From contig JAEYXX010000108.1 in the NCBI GenBank assembly GCA_023431055.1, positions 1 to 20,383 of the forward strand: a DNA stretch of 20,383 nt, read 5' to 3'. The position numbers were made by a program, and so were the translations under genes. Origin of the DNA: Pseudomonadota bacterium (GTDB lineage Bacteria > Pseudomonadota > Gammaproteobacteria > Pseudomonadales > Pseudomonadaceae). Positions 1 through 7,017 of the stretch are shown in pieces; the stretch's first letter is position 1; each line of letters begins with the position of its first letter. A model generated the notes under the pieces. It worked only from the letters and a program-made list of their open reading frames with translations. It did not search any database and was not told where the DNA came from.

Positions 1-421
1 CCGGATAGGTGATGGTCAGGCGCACCTTCTTGTTCGGGTCGATGACGAACAGCGAACGCACGGTCAGGGTGTCGTTGGCGTTGGGGTGGATCAGGTCGTA
101 GAGGTCGGACACCTTGCGGTCGGCATCAGCGATGATCGGGAAGTTGACCGCGGTGTTCTGCGTCTCGTTGATGTCGTCGATCCATTTCAGGTGCGAATCC
201 ACCGGGTCTACGGACAGGGCGATGGCCTTGACGCCGCGCTTGGCGAATTCATCCTTCAGCTTGGCGGTGAAGCCCAACTCGGTGGTGCACACCGGCGTGA
301 AGTCGGCCGGGTGGGAGAAGAGAATGCCCCAGCTGTCGCCCAGCCACTCGTGGAAACGAATGCGGCCTTCGCTGGAATCCTGTTCGAAGTCAGGGGCGAT
401 GTCGCCCAGGCGGATGGTCAT
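1..421 (-). CDS. lsfA: 1-Cys peroxiredoxin, LsfA/Prx6 type (5' part, runs off the left edge)
   Basis: Thiol peroxidase that reduces hydrogen peroxide and organic peroxides in the cytoplasm. The 140 visible codons begin at ATG 419-421 behind a good AAGGAG. The N-terminal thioredoxin-fold peroxiredoxin domain is clear: LGDIAPDFEQDSS, then HPADFTPVCTTELG with the peroxidatic Cys45 in the PVCTTE context typical of the Prx6/1-Cys class, then LSVDPVDSHLKWIDDI. About one third (the C-terminal dimerisation part, family about 210 aa) lies outside the window. Cys45 is the only Cys and the start the only Met in the visible part. In pseudomonads LsfA is known as a sulfate-starvation-induced protein, often near ssu genes; what lies to the left is not visible. 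The name LsfA rather than another Prx6 paralogue rests on similarity and sulfur context. Confidence 0.9.
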   Translation of the reverse strand, partial: MTIRLGDIAPDFEQDSSEGRIRFHEWLGDSWGILFSHPADFTPVCTTELGFTAKLKDEFAKRGVKAIALSVDPVDSHLKWIDDINETQNTAVNFPIIADADRKVSDLYDLIHPNANDTLTVRSLFVIDPNKKVRLTITYP

Positions 422-481
422 GGCTGTGCTCCTTGGCAGTGGCTTGCGTGGTGCTCACTATGCTCAGGAACAAAACGAAAC

Positions 482-505
482 AAAAAGAATAAATAATGAT
501 TTATT
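482..505. promoter_or_regulatory. AT-rich palindrome in the lsfA/GNAT divergent region
   Basis: The 116-bp gap between divergent lsfA (start 421) and the acetyltransferase (start 538) holds a very AT-rich block. Within it AATAAAT (488-494) and ATTTATT (499-505) form a perfect 7-bp inverted repeat with a 4-nt spacer. The 11-mer AAAAAGAATAA at 482-492 recurs exactly at 13581-13591 in the oscA/hydrolase divergent region. A CysB-type sulfur-starvation control site is the natural guess, but that is inference. Confidence 0.4.
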
Positions 506-537
506 TATAACCAAAACATCTTTAAAGAAAGACCGTC

Positions 538-993
538 ATGACCACCCCAACCTTGCACGAGATTCCCGGCGAACAGGCGCCCATGGCACTGCTGCTGGAA
601 GCCGACCCCAGCATCGCCCTCATCGCCCGCTATCTGGCGGACGGTCATTGCGTGGTCGCGCGCCTGGACGACGCGGTTGTCGGCGTCTACGTGATCAAGG
701 TCCTGAGCGCCGATACCTGGGAACTGATGAACATCGCCGTGGCGCCTGAACACCAGGGTCAGGGCATCGGCGCCCTGCTGCTGCACAACGCCATCGACCA
801 AGCCCGGCAACTGGGTGCAAAGCGCCTGGAACTGGGCACCGGCAGCTTCGGCCATCAACTGACGTTCTACCAGCGCGCCGGCTTTCGCGTGGTGGCGGTG
901 GAACCGAACTACTTCCTGCAGCACTACCCCGAGCCGTTGATCGAGAACGGCCTGCAGCATCGGGATCGTTTGCGTCTGGCGCTGACCCTATAG
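538..993 (+). CDS. GNAT family N-acetyltransferase
   Basis: Predicted cytoplasmic acetyl-CoA-dependent N-acetyltransferase of 151 aa, the usual size for a single GNAT domain. The diagnostic motif A is present: a beta strand (WELMNIAVAP) followed by the pyrophosphate-binding loop EHQGQGIGALLLHNAI, and a later strand/helix pair with LELGTGSFGHQLTFYQRAGF, where the YxxxGF turn is typical of motif B. The substrate cannot be deduced. The start is ATG 538 with only a weak purine-rich AAAGAAAG upstream. It is divergent from lsfA and converges with chrA, sharing the stop hexamer CTATAG. Confidence 0.85.
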   Translation: MTTPTLHEIPGEQAPMALLLEADPSIALIARYLADGHCVVARLDDAVVGVYVIKVLSADTWELMNIAVAPEHQGQGIGALLLHNAIDQARQLGAKRLELGTGSFGHQLTFYQRAGFRVVAVEPNYFLQHYPEPLIENGLQHRDRLRLALTL

Positions 994-2322
994 CAGCAGA
1001 TGCGCCACCAGCCCGACTACGGCGCAACCGGCGATGGTCTCGATCACCCCGCGCCTGAACTTGAACAGGGCCAACGCCGCCCCGCTGGCGATCAACGCCG
1101 ACACCCAGTCGAAGGTACCGGCGAAGCCCTCGGGCCAGAGCACGTGATAGCCGAAGAACAGAGCGAGGTTGAGGATCACTCCTACCACGGCGGCGGTGAT
1201 GCCGGTCAGCGGTGCAGTGAACTTCAGCTCACCGTGGGTCGACTCCACCAGCGGCCCGCCGACGAGGATGAACAAAAACGACGGCAGGAAGGTGAACCAG
1301 GTGACCAGGCAGGCCGCCAGCGCGCCACTGGCGAAGGCCGAATCACCACCGAACAGCGGCTGCCCATAGGCACCGACGAAGGCGACGAAGACCACCACCA
1401 TGATCAACGGCCCCGGCGTGGTCTCGCCCAGAGCCAGGCCATCGATCATCTGCCGGGGCGTCAGCCAGCCGTAATGCTCGATGGCGCCCTGGTACACGTA
1501 GGGCAACACTGCGTAGGCGCCGCCAAAGGTGAGCAGCGCCGCCTTGGTGAAGAACCAGCCCATCTGCGTCAGCGTGCCCTGCCAGCCGAACGCCAGGGTC
1601 AGCAGGCCCATGGGCAGCAGCCAGAGCACTGCGCCGACCAGCAGGATCAGCGCCAGGCGGCTGGAACGAAAATGTGTGTGCGCCAGACGCGTGTCGTCAT
1701 CGATCATCGCTGGCGCATGCGCCCCGCCCTTTTCGCCATGCCCACCACCGACCGCGAAGTGCTGCGGCGCCAGCCGCCCACCGATATAACCCACCAGCGC
1801 CGCGCCCAGCACGATCAGCGGGAACGGCAGCTGCAACGCGAAAATGGCGACGAAAGCCGCTGCAGCAATGGCCCACAGCCAGCGATTCTTCAGCGCCCGA
1901 CCGCCAATGCGCCAGGCCGCCTGCACCACGATGGCCGTCACCGCCGGCTTGATGCCATAGAAGATCCCGGCCACCAGCGGCACGTCACCGAACGCCAGAT
2001 AGACCCAGGACAGCGCGACCAGAATCAGCAGCGACGGCAGCACGAACAGCGCCCCGGCGATCACTCCGCCCCAGGTGCGGTGCATCAGCCAACCGATATA
2101 GGTGGCCAACTGCTGCGCCTCCGGCCCGGGCAGCAACATGCAGTAGTTCAGCGCATGCAGAAAGCGCCGCTCGGACAACCAGCGACGCTTCTCCACCAGC
2201 TCCTGATGCATGATCGAAATCTGCCCCGCTGGCCCGCCGAAACTGATCAACCCCAGCTTCAGCCAGAACCAGAAAGCCTGCAGCAAACTGACCGGGACGG
2301 GACGCTCAGGGGACTCGGACAT
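988..2322 (-). CDS. chrA: chromate efflux transporter, ChrA (CHR family)
   Basis: Inner-membrane CHR-family protein that exports chromate, a sulfate analogue. At 444 aa it is the long two-domain form. Both homologous halves are visible: SFGGPAGQI near residues 27-35 and LTFGGAYAVLPYVYQGAI in the middle, each with the conserved FGG motif. MLLPGPEAQQLATYIG in the first half and GETTPGPLIMVVVF in the second are also characteristic of the family. Many hydrophobic helices surround a polar linker with HGEKGGAHAPAM. ATG 2320-2322 has GGAG about 8 nt upstream. It is transcribed towards the GNAT gene, and its TAG (988-990 on +) abuts the GNAT TAG. Chromate resistance is the expected role, and it shares this window with oscA and the sulfate importer. 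Confidence 0.93.
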   Translation of the reverse strand: MSESPERPVPVSLLQAFWFWLKLGLISFGGPAGQISIMHQELVEKRRWLSERRFLHALNYCMLLPGPEAQQLATYIGWLMHRTWGGVIAGALFVLPSLLILVALSWVYLAFGDVPLVAGIFYGIKPAVTAIVVQAAWRIGGRALKNRWLWAIAAAAFVAIFALQLPFPLIVLGAALVGYIGGRLAPQHFAVGGGHGEKGGAHAPAMIDDDTRLAHTHFRSSRLALILLVGAVLWLLPMGLLTLAFGWQGTLTQMGWFFTKAALLTFGGAYAVLPYVYQGAIEHYGWLTPRQMIDGLALGETTPGPLIMVVVFVAFVGAYGQPLFGGDSAFASGALAACLVTWFTFLPSFLFILVGGPLVESTHGELKFTAPLTGITAAVVGVILNLALFFGYHVLWPEGFAGTFDWVSALIASGAALALFKFRRGVIETIAGCAVVGLVAHLLL

Positions 2323-2457
2323 CGGAGGGCTCCATCGGTGAACAAAATCGACCGGCCACTATAGCCGCAGAACATGACCGCCGCGCGACAGCGCGCGAAA
2401 AATCACCACCCCCGCGCAGCCCTTGCCCCACCTGGCCTGGGCGAGTTTTCCCATATC

Positions 2458-2466
2458 TTATCCACA
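2458..2466 (+). promoter_or_regulatory. DnaA box (perfect TTATCCACA)
   Basis: Exact match to the consensus 9-mer TTATCCACA. A second exact copy in the same orientation lies about 200 bp to the right. Single consensus boxes can occur by chance, but two within a gene-free stretch are suggestive of DnaA binding. Confidence 0.45.
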
Positions 2467-2661
2467 ACGCTTTCCCCAGATTCTGTGCACGACACTCGGC
2501 AACACGCCCGCGCCCTGCCCTGCTGTTGAAAACCCGAGCCAAGTGATTGATTAAAAGCGATATTCCACCTGGCGATAACGCCAGCAGAGCGTCATTGGGC
2601 AAAAATTGAACGGCCTGCCTTGGCCCGCTTGAATGCTAAGCGCGGAGGGCTTTTGCAAAGG

Positions 2662-2670
2662 TTATCCACA
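2662..2670 (+). promoter_or_regulatory. DnaA box (perfect TTATCCACA), second copy
   Basis: Exact consensus DnaA box in the same orientation as the copy at 2458-2466. No cluster of further boxes, AT-rich unwinding element or dnaA/dnaN gene is present, so this is not a canonical oriC. Confidence 0.45.
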
Positions 2671-2752
2671 GTGGTGTTAACAGCATTTGTGGGGATGCGA
2701 GAGCTCTTTAGCAGCGACTGCCATGTTGGATCTAACGAGGCGGCATTTTGAC

Positions 2753-2769
2753 TTGTCCAGCATGGACAA
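2753..2769. promoter_or_regulatory. 17-bp perfect palindrome, possible operator
   Basis: TTGTCCA (2753-2759) and TGGACAA (2763-2769) are perfect inverted repeats with a 3-nt spacer GCA. The size and symmetry fit a dimeric helix-turn-helix regulator (GntR-like or Xre-like), but no such regulator is encoded nearby and no target gene is certain. Confidence 0.25.
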
Positions 2770-2947
2770 CCTCGTTGCACTTGGAATAGCTTCGTCACGG
2801 ACGTGAAGACGGGGCTAGGCTCTAGTAGCTTCGTCCTGCCAGCGGCTTGCAGCGACCACTCTAAACTGAGAAACGAATAGGAATATGGCGTGACATGCTG
2901 ATACGGCAACGCGATATCAGCATCGTCCGAAAACTACAAGGAAGACC

Positions 2948-3086
2948 ATGCGTATTACTCTGTTTTTTATCCGCCATCCGGAGCAGCTGTACGTTTTTTG
3001 ATCGGACAGGCAACAAGCCCTATATATTTCCCACTGAGGCCCAGCCTTATTCCGAGGTGACCGATTTACAGGGCACACTCAATTAA
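2948..3086 (+). pseudogene. possible frameshifted small lipoprotein-like ORF
   Basis: ATG 2948-2950 has a good AAGGA a few bases upstream, but its own frame stops after 17 codons (TGA at 2999-3001). The overlapping +1 frame continues as FLSAIRSSCTFFDRTGNKPY and ends at TAA 3084-3086. Removing one T from the six-T run at 2963-2968 would join the two frames into a roughly 45-aa product with a lipobox-like SSC followed by an exported-looking tail. This could be a decayed gene, a sequencing slip in the homopolymer, or chance. The next gene is also a lipoprotein. The putative signal is short, so confidence is low. Confidence 0.25.
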
Positions 3087-3135
3087 CGACTGACTGAATC
3101 CGTCAAACCTTCCTAAGGCGAAACATATATCCTTC

Positions 3136-3849
3136 ATGAAGAAATCTCAAACAAGCGCCGTAATTTTGCTGACAGCTCTGACGGCGTGCAAATCTATACA
3201 GCTAGAGAGCAGTGATTATTTGGAAGCCAAGCGTCACCTTGAGTCAGCCCAATTAAGTATAGAGCAACTGGACTCCCTTCCCTCGCCGCACATACCAACG
3301 CCAGATAAAAAGGAGCTCATGAGTAACTTCTTGAAGGAAACTCATAATGCCATACCCGCATTGGAAAGACTGGCGGCAAAAAACAATGCATGGGCTCAAT
3401 ATAGGCTTGGCTTGGCACTTACAGTACCATTCACGCCCCCAGAAGAGCGAAATCAATCCTGCCCTCTTTTCAAGAAAAGTGCGAACCAAGGGTATTTACC
3501 TGCGATTTATGCTCTAGCAGGGATGTGTTCTAAAGAGATCACACAAGCGCAACTCACCAAGCTACTAGAGCGGTCCCTCAATGACTCTGAAAAATTTGAT
3601 ATGTACTACCCTGCCCCTGCAATGATATATCGTCGATGCCATAAAAACATCCCATATGCGCTGGCGATGCCCAATCTTACGAGAAGTGCTTTTGAGGCAG
3701 AGGCCTATTTCGATCTAAGCATGGCAATGCCAGCCACCAAGACACCTGAGCAGCGAGAAAAAAAACTTGCTTACCTTGAGGCAGCAAAAGATCGTGACTG
3801 CCCCGCTGCTCAACGTCACATGGATAATCTACTGCCCTCAAGAACCTAA
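3136..3849 (+). CDS. predicted lipoprotein with Sel1-like repeat segments, function unknown
   Basis: A 237-aa protein with a lipoprotein signal: a positively charged start (MKK), a hydrophobic stretch, then the lipobox LTAC with Cys18 as the lipidated residue. It is therefore expected to be membrane anchored, probably in the outer membrane. Two stretches look like Sel1/TPR-type repeats: NNAWAQYRLGLALTVPF and CPLFKKSANQGYLPAIYALA, with a weaker one near the C-terminus (KLAYLEAAKDRDCPAAQRHM). Several Cys residues (98, 121, 158, 223 approximately) could form disulfides. Codon use is much more AT-rich than in neighbouring genes, suggesting acquired DNA. No standard Shine-Dalgarno is at the usual distance; AAGGCG lies about 17 nt upstream of the ATG. 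Its partner may be the next gene. I cannot assign a function. Confidence 0.72.
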   Translation: MKKSQTSAVILLTALTACKSIQLESSDYLEAKRHLESAQLSIEQLDSLPSPHIPTPDKKELMSNFLKETHNAIPALERLAAKNNAWAQYRLGLALTVPFTPPEERNQSCPLFKKSANQGYLPAIYALAGMCSKEITQAQLTKLLERSLNDSEKFDMYYPAPAMIYRRCHKNIPYALAMPNLTRSAFEAEAYFDLSMAMPATKTPEQREKKLAYLEAAKDRDCPAAQRHMDNLLPSRT

Positions 3850-3954
3850 CTGATACGAAAAGAGTAAAAAACGGAATAAGGGGTCAAGCCATTTTACAAA
3901 AAATATAGATCTCCCAAAACAATCACCTATTGATTACCCAGGTCGGGCAGATAC

Positions 3955-4608
3955 ATGAAACAACGAAGAATATCAAGCAACTACAAGCCTAAAGAAATGG
4001 GACTCTTGGTGTTTTACACGGGACTCCGGAGCTTAAGATTTCGCTTAAGCTTTCTATTTCTATGGATACTATTTGCATGGCTCTATATACCTTGGACGCA
4101 CGCCGAACCGAAAATCATACTGACCTTAATCCTAATGGGTGCTTTTCTGTGCGGAATCTTCTGCGTCATCGGCCTCGTACTACCATCTCTGTTTTATATG
4201 CTAAAGATGCATAAAGACGGCATACCTATTGGAAATATTGAGCATAGAATAGACGAAGAAGGCATTCAGCTAATATCGAAAGATATAGAAGTCTCACTAA
4301 CCTGGCATGCCATCGAATCGATAATTGCACACAACACCCATATCATTCTTCTAACAAAAGTTCCCTATTACTTTATAGCCATGAAAAAGCAGAGTTTTGG
4401 TTCCGATCTGGACTGCGATATTTTTTATCGAGAGGTGAAAGCACTAATCGGACAGCGTGACAGCCGCAAGGACAAGGTCCGCACAAAAAGACTGGAACAT
4501 GAAGCGCAAGAAAAAACGGCACATGACGACATCGCTGCGGAGCTTTGCAAAAAACTGGGGCGACAACCTTCTCAGGCAGAGATTGAGGAATATCGTTGGT
4601 CACGCTAA
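3955..4608 (+). CDS. YcxB-like membrane protein, function unknown
   Basis: A 217-aa protein with two adjacent membrane segments (about residues 31-47 and 54-82). These are followed by a cytoplasmic domain of the YcxB-like kind (about 95-150): a strand-rich segment ending HRIDEEGIQLISKDIEVSLT, then WHAIESII and a hydrophobic strand pair with VPYYFIAMKKQSF. The W..I.....  ..P...F pattern is typical of that family, whose function is not known. The C-terminal 50 residues are highly charged and may be a coiled coil ending KKLGRQPSQAEIEEY. Codon use is AT-rich like the lipoprotein gene before it, 105 bp away, so they may share an origin. The start is ATG 3955; no good Shine-Dalgarno is seen. Confidence 0.65.
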   Translation: MKQRRISSNYKPKEMGLLVFYTGLRSLRFRLSFLFLWILFAWLYIPWTHAEPKIILTLILMGAFLCGIFCVIGLVLPSLFYMLKMHKDGIPIGNIEHRIDEEGIQLISKDIEVSLTWHAIESIIAHNTHIILLTKVPYYFIAMKKQSFGSDLDCDIFYREVKALIGQRDSRKDKVRTKRLEHEAQEKTAHDDIAAELCKKLGRQPSQAEIEEYRWSR

Positions 4609-4632
4609 CTCACTTAACCTACTGGTAAGCAA

Positions 4633-4744
4633 GTAGCCCGGGCTGAGCAAAGCGATATTCAAGACAACGGCGCTGATGGCTCTCGCCCAGGTCAACCATC
4701 CGATATTCGTGCCCGGCTCAGCCCCCGGATTGCATTCGCCCTAC
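4633..4744. repeat. REP-like element bounded by GTAG...CTAC
   Basis: The gap between the YcxB-like gene and the MFS gene is filled by an element that starts GTAGCCCGGGCTGAGC and ends CCGGATTGCATTCGCCCTAC. GGGCTGAGC (4640-4648) pairs with GCTCAGCCC (4716-4724), giving a 9-bp stem with a long internal segment, and GATATTC occurs twice inside. The right end resembles the element seen at 9981-10003 and 11981-12003. It may act as a boundary between convergent genes. Confidence 0.55.
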
Positions 4745-4745
4745 G

Positions 4746-5990
4746 TCATGCGTCCTTGCCCGGCGAAGCATCCTCGAAGCGATTCACCTTGCGCAGGCTC
4801 TTGAAGCCGAGCATCCAGCCGCCGGTCACCGTCAGGGTGCAGGCGCAGCCGATCAGCGCCGCCGGCACCACGCCGAACCAGGCGGCGCTGGTGCCGGCAC
4901 GGAACTCGCCGAGTTCGTTGGAAGAGCCGATGAACAGCATGTTCACCGCATTGACCCGACCGCGCATGGCGTCCGGGGTGGAGAACTGCACCAGCGAGGA
5001 ACGGATATACATGCTCACCATATCCGCGCCGCCAGCCACCACCAGCGCAGCGAACGACAGCCAGAACAGGCTGGACAGCGCGAACACCAGGTTGGCCAGG
5101 CCGAACAGCGCCACCGCGCCGAACATCACCAGGCCGACATGGCGGTTGAACGGTTTCATGCTCAGGTACAGGCCGACCGACACTTCGCCGATGGCCATGG
5201 CGCTGCGCAGCAGGCCGAGGCCGGTCGGGCCGACTTCCAGCACTTCCTGGGCGTAGATCGGCAGCAGCGCCACCACGCCGCCGAGCAGCACGGCGAACAG
5301 ATCCAGCGAGATGGTGCCGAGGATGATCGGCCGCGTGCGGATGAAGTGGATACCCGCCGTGAAGCGCGCCCAGGCGGTGGATTCCAGCGCCTGCATCTTC
5401 TCCGCATACAGCACCGGCACCCGCTGCAGCAGCACGCAGCCGGCGAGGAAGCAGGCCAGGCACACCGAGTAGGTCAATCCGCCGCCACCGATGGCATACA
5501 GACCACCACCGATCACCGGCCCCGAAATGGTCGCGCCACGCATGATCATGCTGTTGGCGGCGATGGCCGCAGCCAGGCGCTCGCGCGGCACGATCTGCGG
5601 CAGCAGGCTCGACAGCGCCGGCCCGGTGAAGGCACGGCCGCAGCCGTACAGCACTAGCACCGCGTAGTACCAACTGACCGCCACCTCGCTCAGCGACAAC
5701 CAGAGCAGCGCCGCGGCACACACCCCTTCAACCAGCCAGCTGAGCATGAGGATCAGTTTGCGGTCGTAGCGGTCGATCAAGTCCCCCGCCGGCATCAACA
5801 GCACCAGCATGGGGATGAACTGCGCCAGGCCCACATAAGCCAATGACAGCGGATCGCGAGTCAGGTCGTAGACCTGCCAGGCCACTACCACGGCCTGAAT
5901 CTGCACCGCGAAGACCACCACGATGCGGGCGATGAGAAACGGCAGGAAACCGGGAAGACGATAAACGGAAGCGGGAACAGCAGCAGACAC
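4746..5990 (-). CDS. MFS transporter (EntS/DHA3-like exporter)
   Basis: A 414-aa inner-membrane secondary transporter with about 12 hydrophobic segments. An MFS motif A variant follows the second helix (AGDLIDRYDRKLILM), and a motif C-like glycine-rich helix is seen in GATISGPVIGGGLYAIGG. The overall pattern fits the MFS_3/EntS group of efflux carriers, often siderophore or drug exporters; the substrate is unknown. The start is GTG 5988-5990, because no in-frame ATG lies upstream and the N-terminus SAAVPASVYRLPGFLPFL is typical. A GAGG sits about 9 nt upstream. That Shine-Dalgarno is part of a possible hairpin at 5999-6031. A longer open frame shadowing it in another phase is GC-bias noise. 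Confidence 0.9.
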   Translation of the reverse strand: MSAAVPASVYRLPGFLPFLIARIVVVFAVQIQAVVVAWQVYDLTRDPLSLAYVGLAQFIPMLVLLMPAGDLIDRYDRKLILMLSWLVEGVCAAALLWLSLSEVAVSWYYAVLVLYGCGRAFTGPALSSLLPQIVPRERLAAAIAANSMIMRGATISGPVIGGGLYAIGGGGLTYSVCLACFLAGCVLLQRVPVLYAEKMQALESTAWARFTAGIHFIRTRPIILGTISLDLFAVLLGGVVALLPIYAQEVLEVGPTGLGLLRSAMAIGEVSVGLYLSMKPFNRHVGLVMFGAVALFGLANLVFALSSLFWLSFAALVVAGGADMVSMYIRSSLVQFSTPDAMRGRVNAVNMLFIGSSNELGEFRAGTSAAWFGVVPAALIGCACTLTVTGGWMLGFKSLRKVNRFEDASPGKDA

Positions 5991-5998
5991 GACGCGAA

Positions 5999-6031
5999 CC
6001 TCGAGACATGACCGGGCAGTTCCGGTCGAGG
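5999..6031 (-). promoter_or_regulatory. inverted repeat overlapping the MFS ribosome-binding site
   Basis: Read on the minus strand, CCTCGA pairs with TCGAGG, the latter containing the GAGG Shine-Dalgarno of the MFS gene. An inner pair (GACCGG 6022-6027 / CCGGTC 6010-6015 on the minus strand) can close the same stem. This could hide the ribosome-binding site or act as a DNA operator. Confidence 0.3.
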
Positions 6032-6156
6032 TGGGCCGGCCAATCTACGGCAAAGTTCCGCCACGGGGCAAACCGATGAACAGGCTGTTGCGCAGGTTGC
6101 TCCATGGCGCGGTGGTAATGGAAATATTTCGGGCAGTATCGACAGATATTGTGCAG

Positions 6157-6274
6157 TCGCGGCTGAAGCGCCTCCCACGTTCCGTGCGGCTGTGGGGGGT
6201 ATGGTTCAGGCCTCGCTCGGGAGGGAAGCGCTTTAGCGGCGAGGCGTTCCATCGCGGCTGAAGCCGCTCCTACC
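6157..6274. repeat. compound REP element, copy 1
   Basis: Three REP cores in the order forward, reverse, forward: TCGCGGCTGAAGCGCCTCCCAC, then the inverted GGAAGCGCTTTAGCGGCGAG, then TCGCGGCTGAAGCCGCTCC. They are separated by a conserved middle segment (CCGTGCGGCTG ... TTCAGGCCTCG). The arrangement is like an E. coli BIME and nearly repeats at 7018-7138. The remaining gap upstream, 6032-6156, holds nothing recognisable. Confidence 0.85.
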
Positions 6275-6373
6275 AAGAACAGCGTGCAGACGTAGCAGCT
6301 CTCGGTGAGGCCAGACGACTTTGGTAGCCTTGACTGCATGCCTGCATATTTGCCCTTTTACGGAACCCTCACC

Positions 6374-7003
6374 ATGCCTCTGAGCCCTGACGAACTCGCG
6401 CAGATCAGCGCCCTCACCCTGGCCCACTACCAGAGCAGCGCCGAGGACTTTCGCGAGGGCACGCGCGACCATGACGTGAGCCAGAACATCGCGGCCCTGC
6501 TGCGTCATATCGAGGGTGAAAAACCCTGGCGCATCCTCGATTTCGGCTGCGGGCCGGGGCGTGACCTGCGAACCTTCAGCGGTATGGGTCACGAAGCCAT
6601 CGGCCTGGACGGCTGCGCCGAGTTCGTTGCCATGGCGCGCGCCGACAGCGGCTGCGAGGTCTGGCAGCAGAGCTTTCTCGCGCTCGACCTGCCAGCCGAG
6701 CATTTCGACGGTATCTTCGCCAACGCCAGCCTGTTCCATGTGCCGGATCAGGAGCTACCGCGTGTACTCGGCCAGTTGCGTGCAGCGCTCAAGCCGGGCG
6801 GCGTGCTGTTCAGCTCCAATCCGCGCGGCGAGAATCAGGAAGGCTGGAACGGCCCGCGCTACGGCAGCTACCACGATCTGGAACGCTGGCGCGCCCGGCT
6901 CACGACTGCCGGCTTCGTCGAGCTGGAGCACTACTACCGCCCCGCCGGCCTGCCCCGCGACCAGCAGCCGTGGCTCGCCAGTGTGTGGCGGCGGATCAGC
7001 TAA
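6374..7003 (+). CDS. class I SAM-dependent methyltransferase
   Basis: A 209-aa cytoplasmic methyltransferase. Motif I, the SAM-binding glycine loop, is ILDFGCGPGRDLRTF; motif II is the acidic end of strand 2 in EAIGLDGCAEFVAMAR; later motifs are FDGIFANASLFHVP and LKPGGVLFSSNPRGENQEGW. The N-terminal segment with YQSSAEDFREGTRDHDVSQNI suggests a small-molecule rather than a nucleic-acid substrate, but the substrate is unknown. I chose ATG 6374 because family members begin close to that segment; ATG 6338 and GTG 6305 are also in frame, and none has a strong Shine-Dalgarno. It stands alone between two copies of a REP cluster, divergent from the MFS gene and convergent with the LysR gene. Confidence 0.87.
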   Translation: MPLSPDELAQISALTLAHYQSSAEDFREGTRDHDVSQNIAALLRHIEGEKPWRILDFGCGPGRDLRTFSGMGHEAIGLDGCAEFVAMARADSGCEVWQQSFLALDLPAEHFDGIFANASLFHVPDQELPRVLGQLRAALKPGGVLFSSNPRGENQEGWNGPRYGSYHDLERWRARLTTAGFVELEHYYRPAGLPRDQQPWLASVWRRIS

Positions 7004-7017
7004 CGGCGCTGCTTATA

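Larger units (their letters stand above)
2323..3135. other. gene-poor intergenic stretch, AT-richer to the right
   Basis: About 810 bp with no convincing intact gene. It contains two perfect DnaA boxes, a 17-bp palindrome (2753-2769), a 10-bp direct repeat TAGCTTCGTC (2787-2796 and 2826-2835) and, at its right end, a possible broken small lipoprotein-like ORF. Open frames on the minus strand here (2306-2602 and 2592-2909) have no family features. The first overlaps the 5' end of chrA, and they run through the DnaA boxes and the palindrome, so I regard them as spurious. Base composition drops towards AT from about 2880 onward and stays low to about 4630. Confidence 0.5.

Noticed and set aside
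1000..2364. 454-aa open frame on the plus strand opposite chrA
   Set aside because: Low-complexity, Gln/Arg/Asp-rich antisense translation typical of GC-rich DNA; chrA on the other strand has clear family motifs.
2306..2602. 98-aa minus-strand open frame upstream of chrA
   Set aside because: Overlaps the chrA start in another frame, has no family features and runs through a DnaA box.
2458..2700. Chromosomal or plasmid replication origin
   Set aside because: Only two DnaA boxes, no iterons, no AT-rich unwinding element and no rep or dnaA gene.
2730..2740. Possible integron attC half-site (TCTAACG)
   Set aside because: No matching partner core, no cassette structure and no integrase nearby.
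2592..2909. 105-aa minus-strand open frame
   Set aside because: No ribosome-binding site or recognisable domain; passes through the palindrome and the second DnaA box.
4633..4744. Insertion sequence or complete MITE
   Set aside because: Bounded by GTAG/CTAC, but the ends are only partly inverted, no target duplication is evident and no transposase is present; kept as a REP-like repeat.
4741..5721. 326-aa minus-strand frame overlapping the MFS gene
   Set aside because: Ala/Arg/Gly-rich out-of-frame shadow of 4746-5990, which has the MFS motifs.
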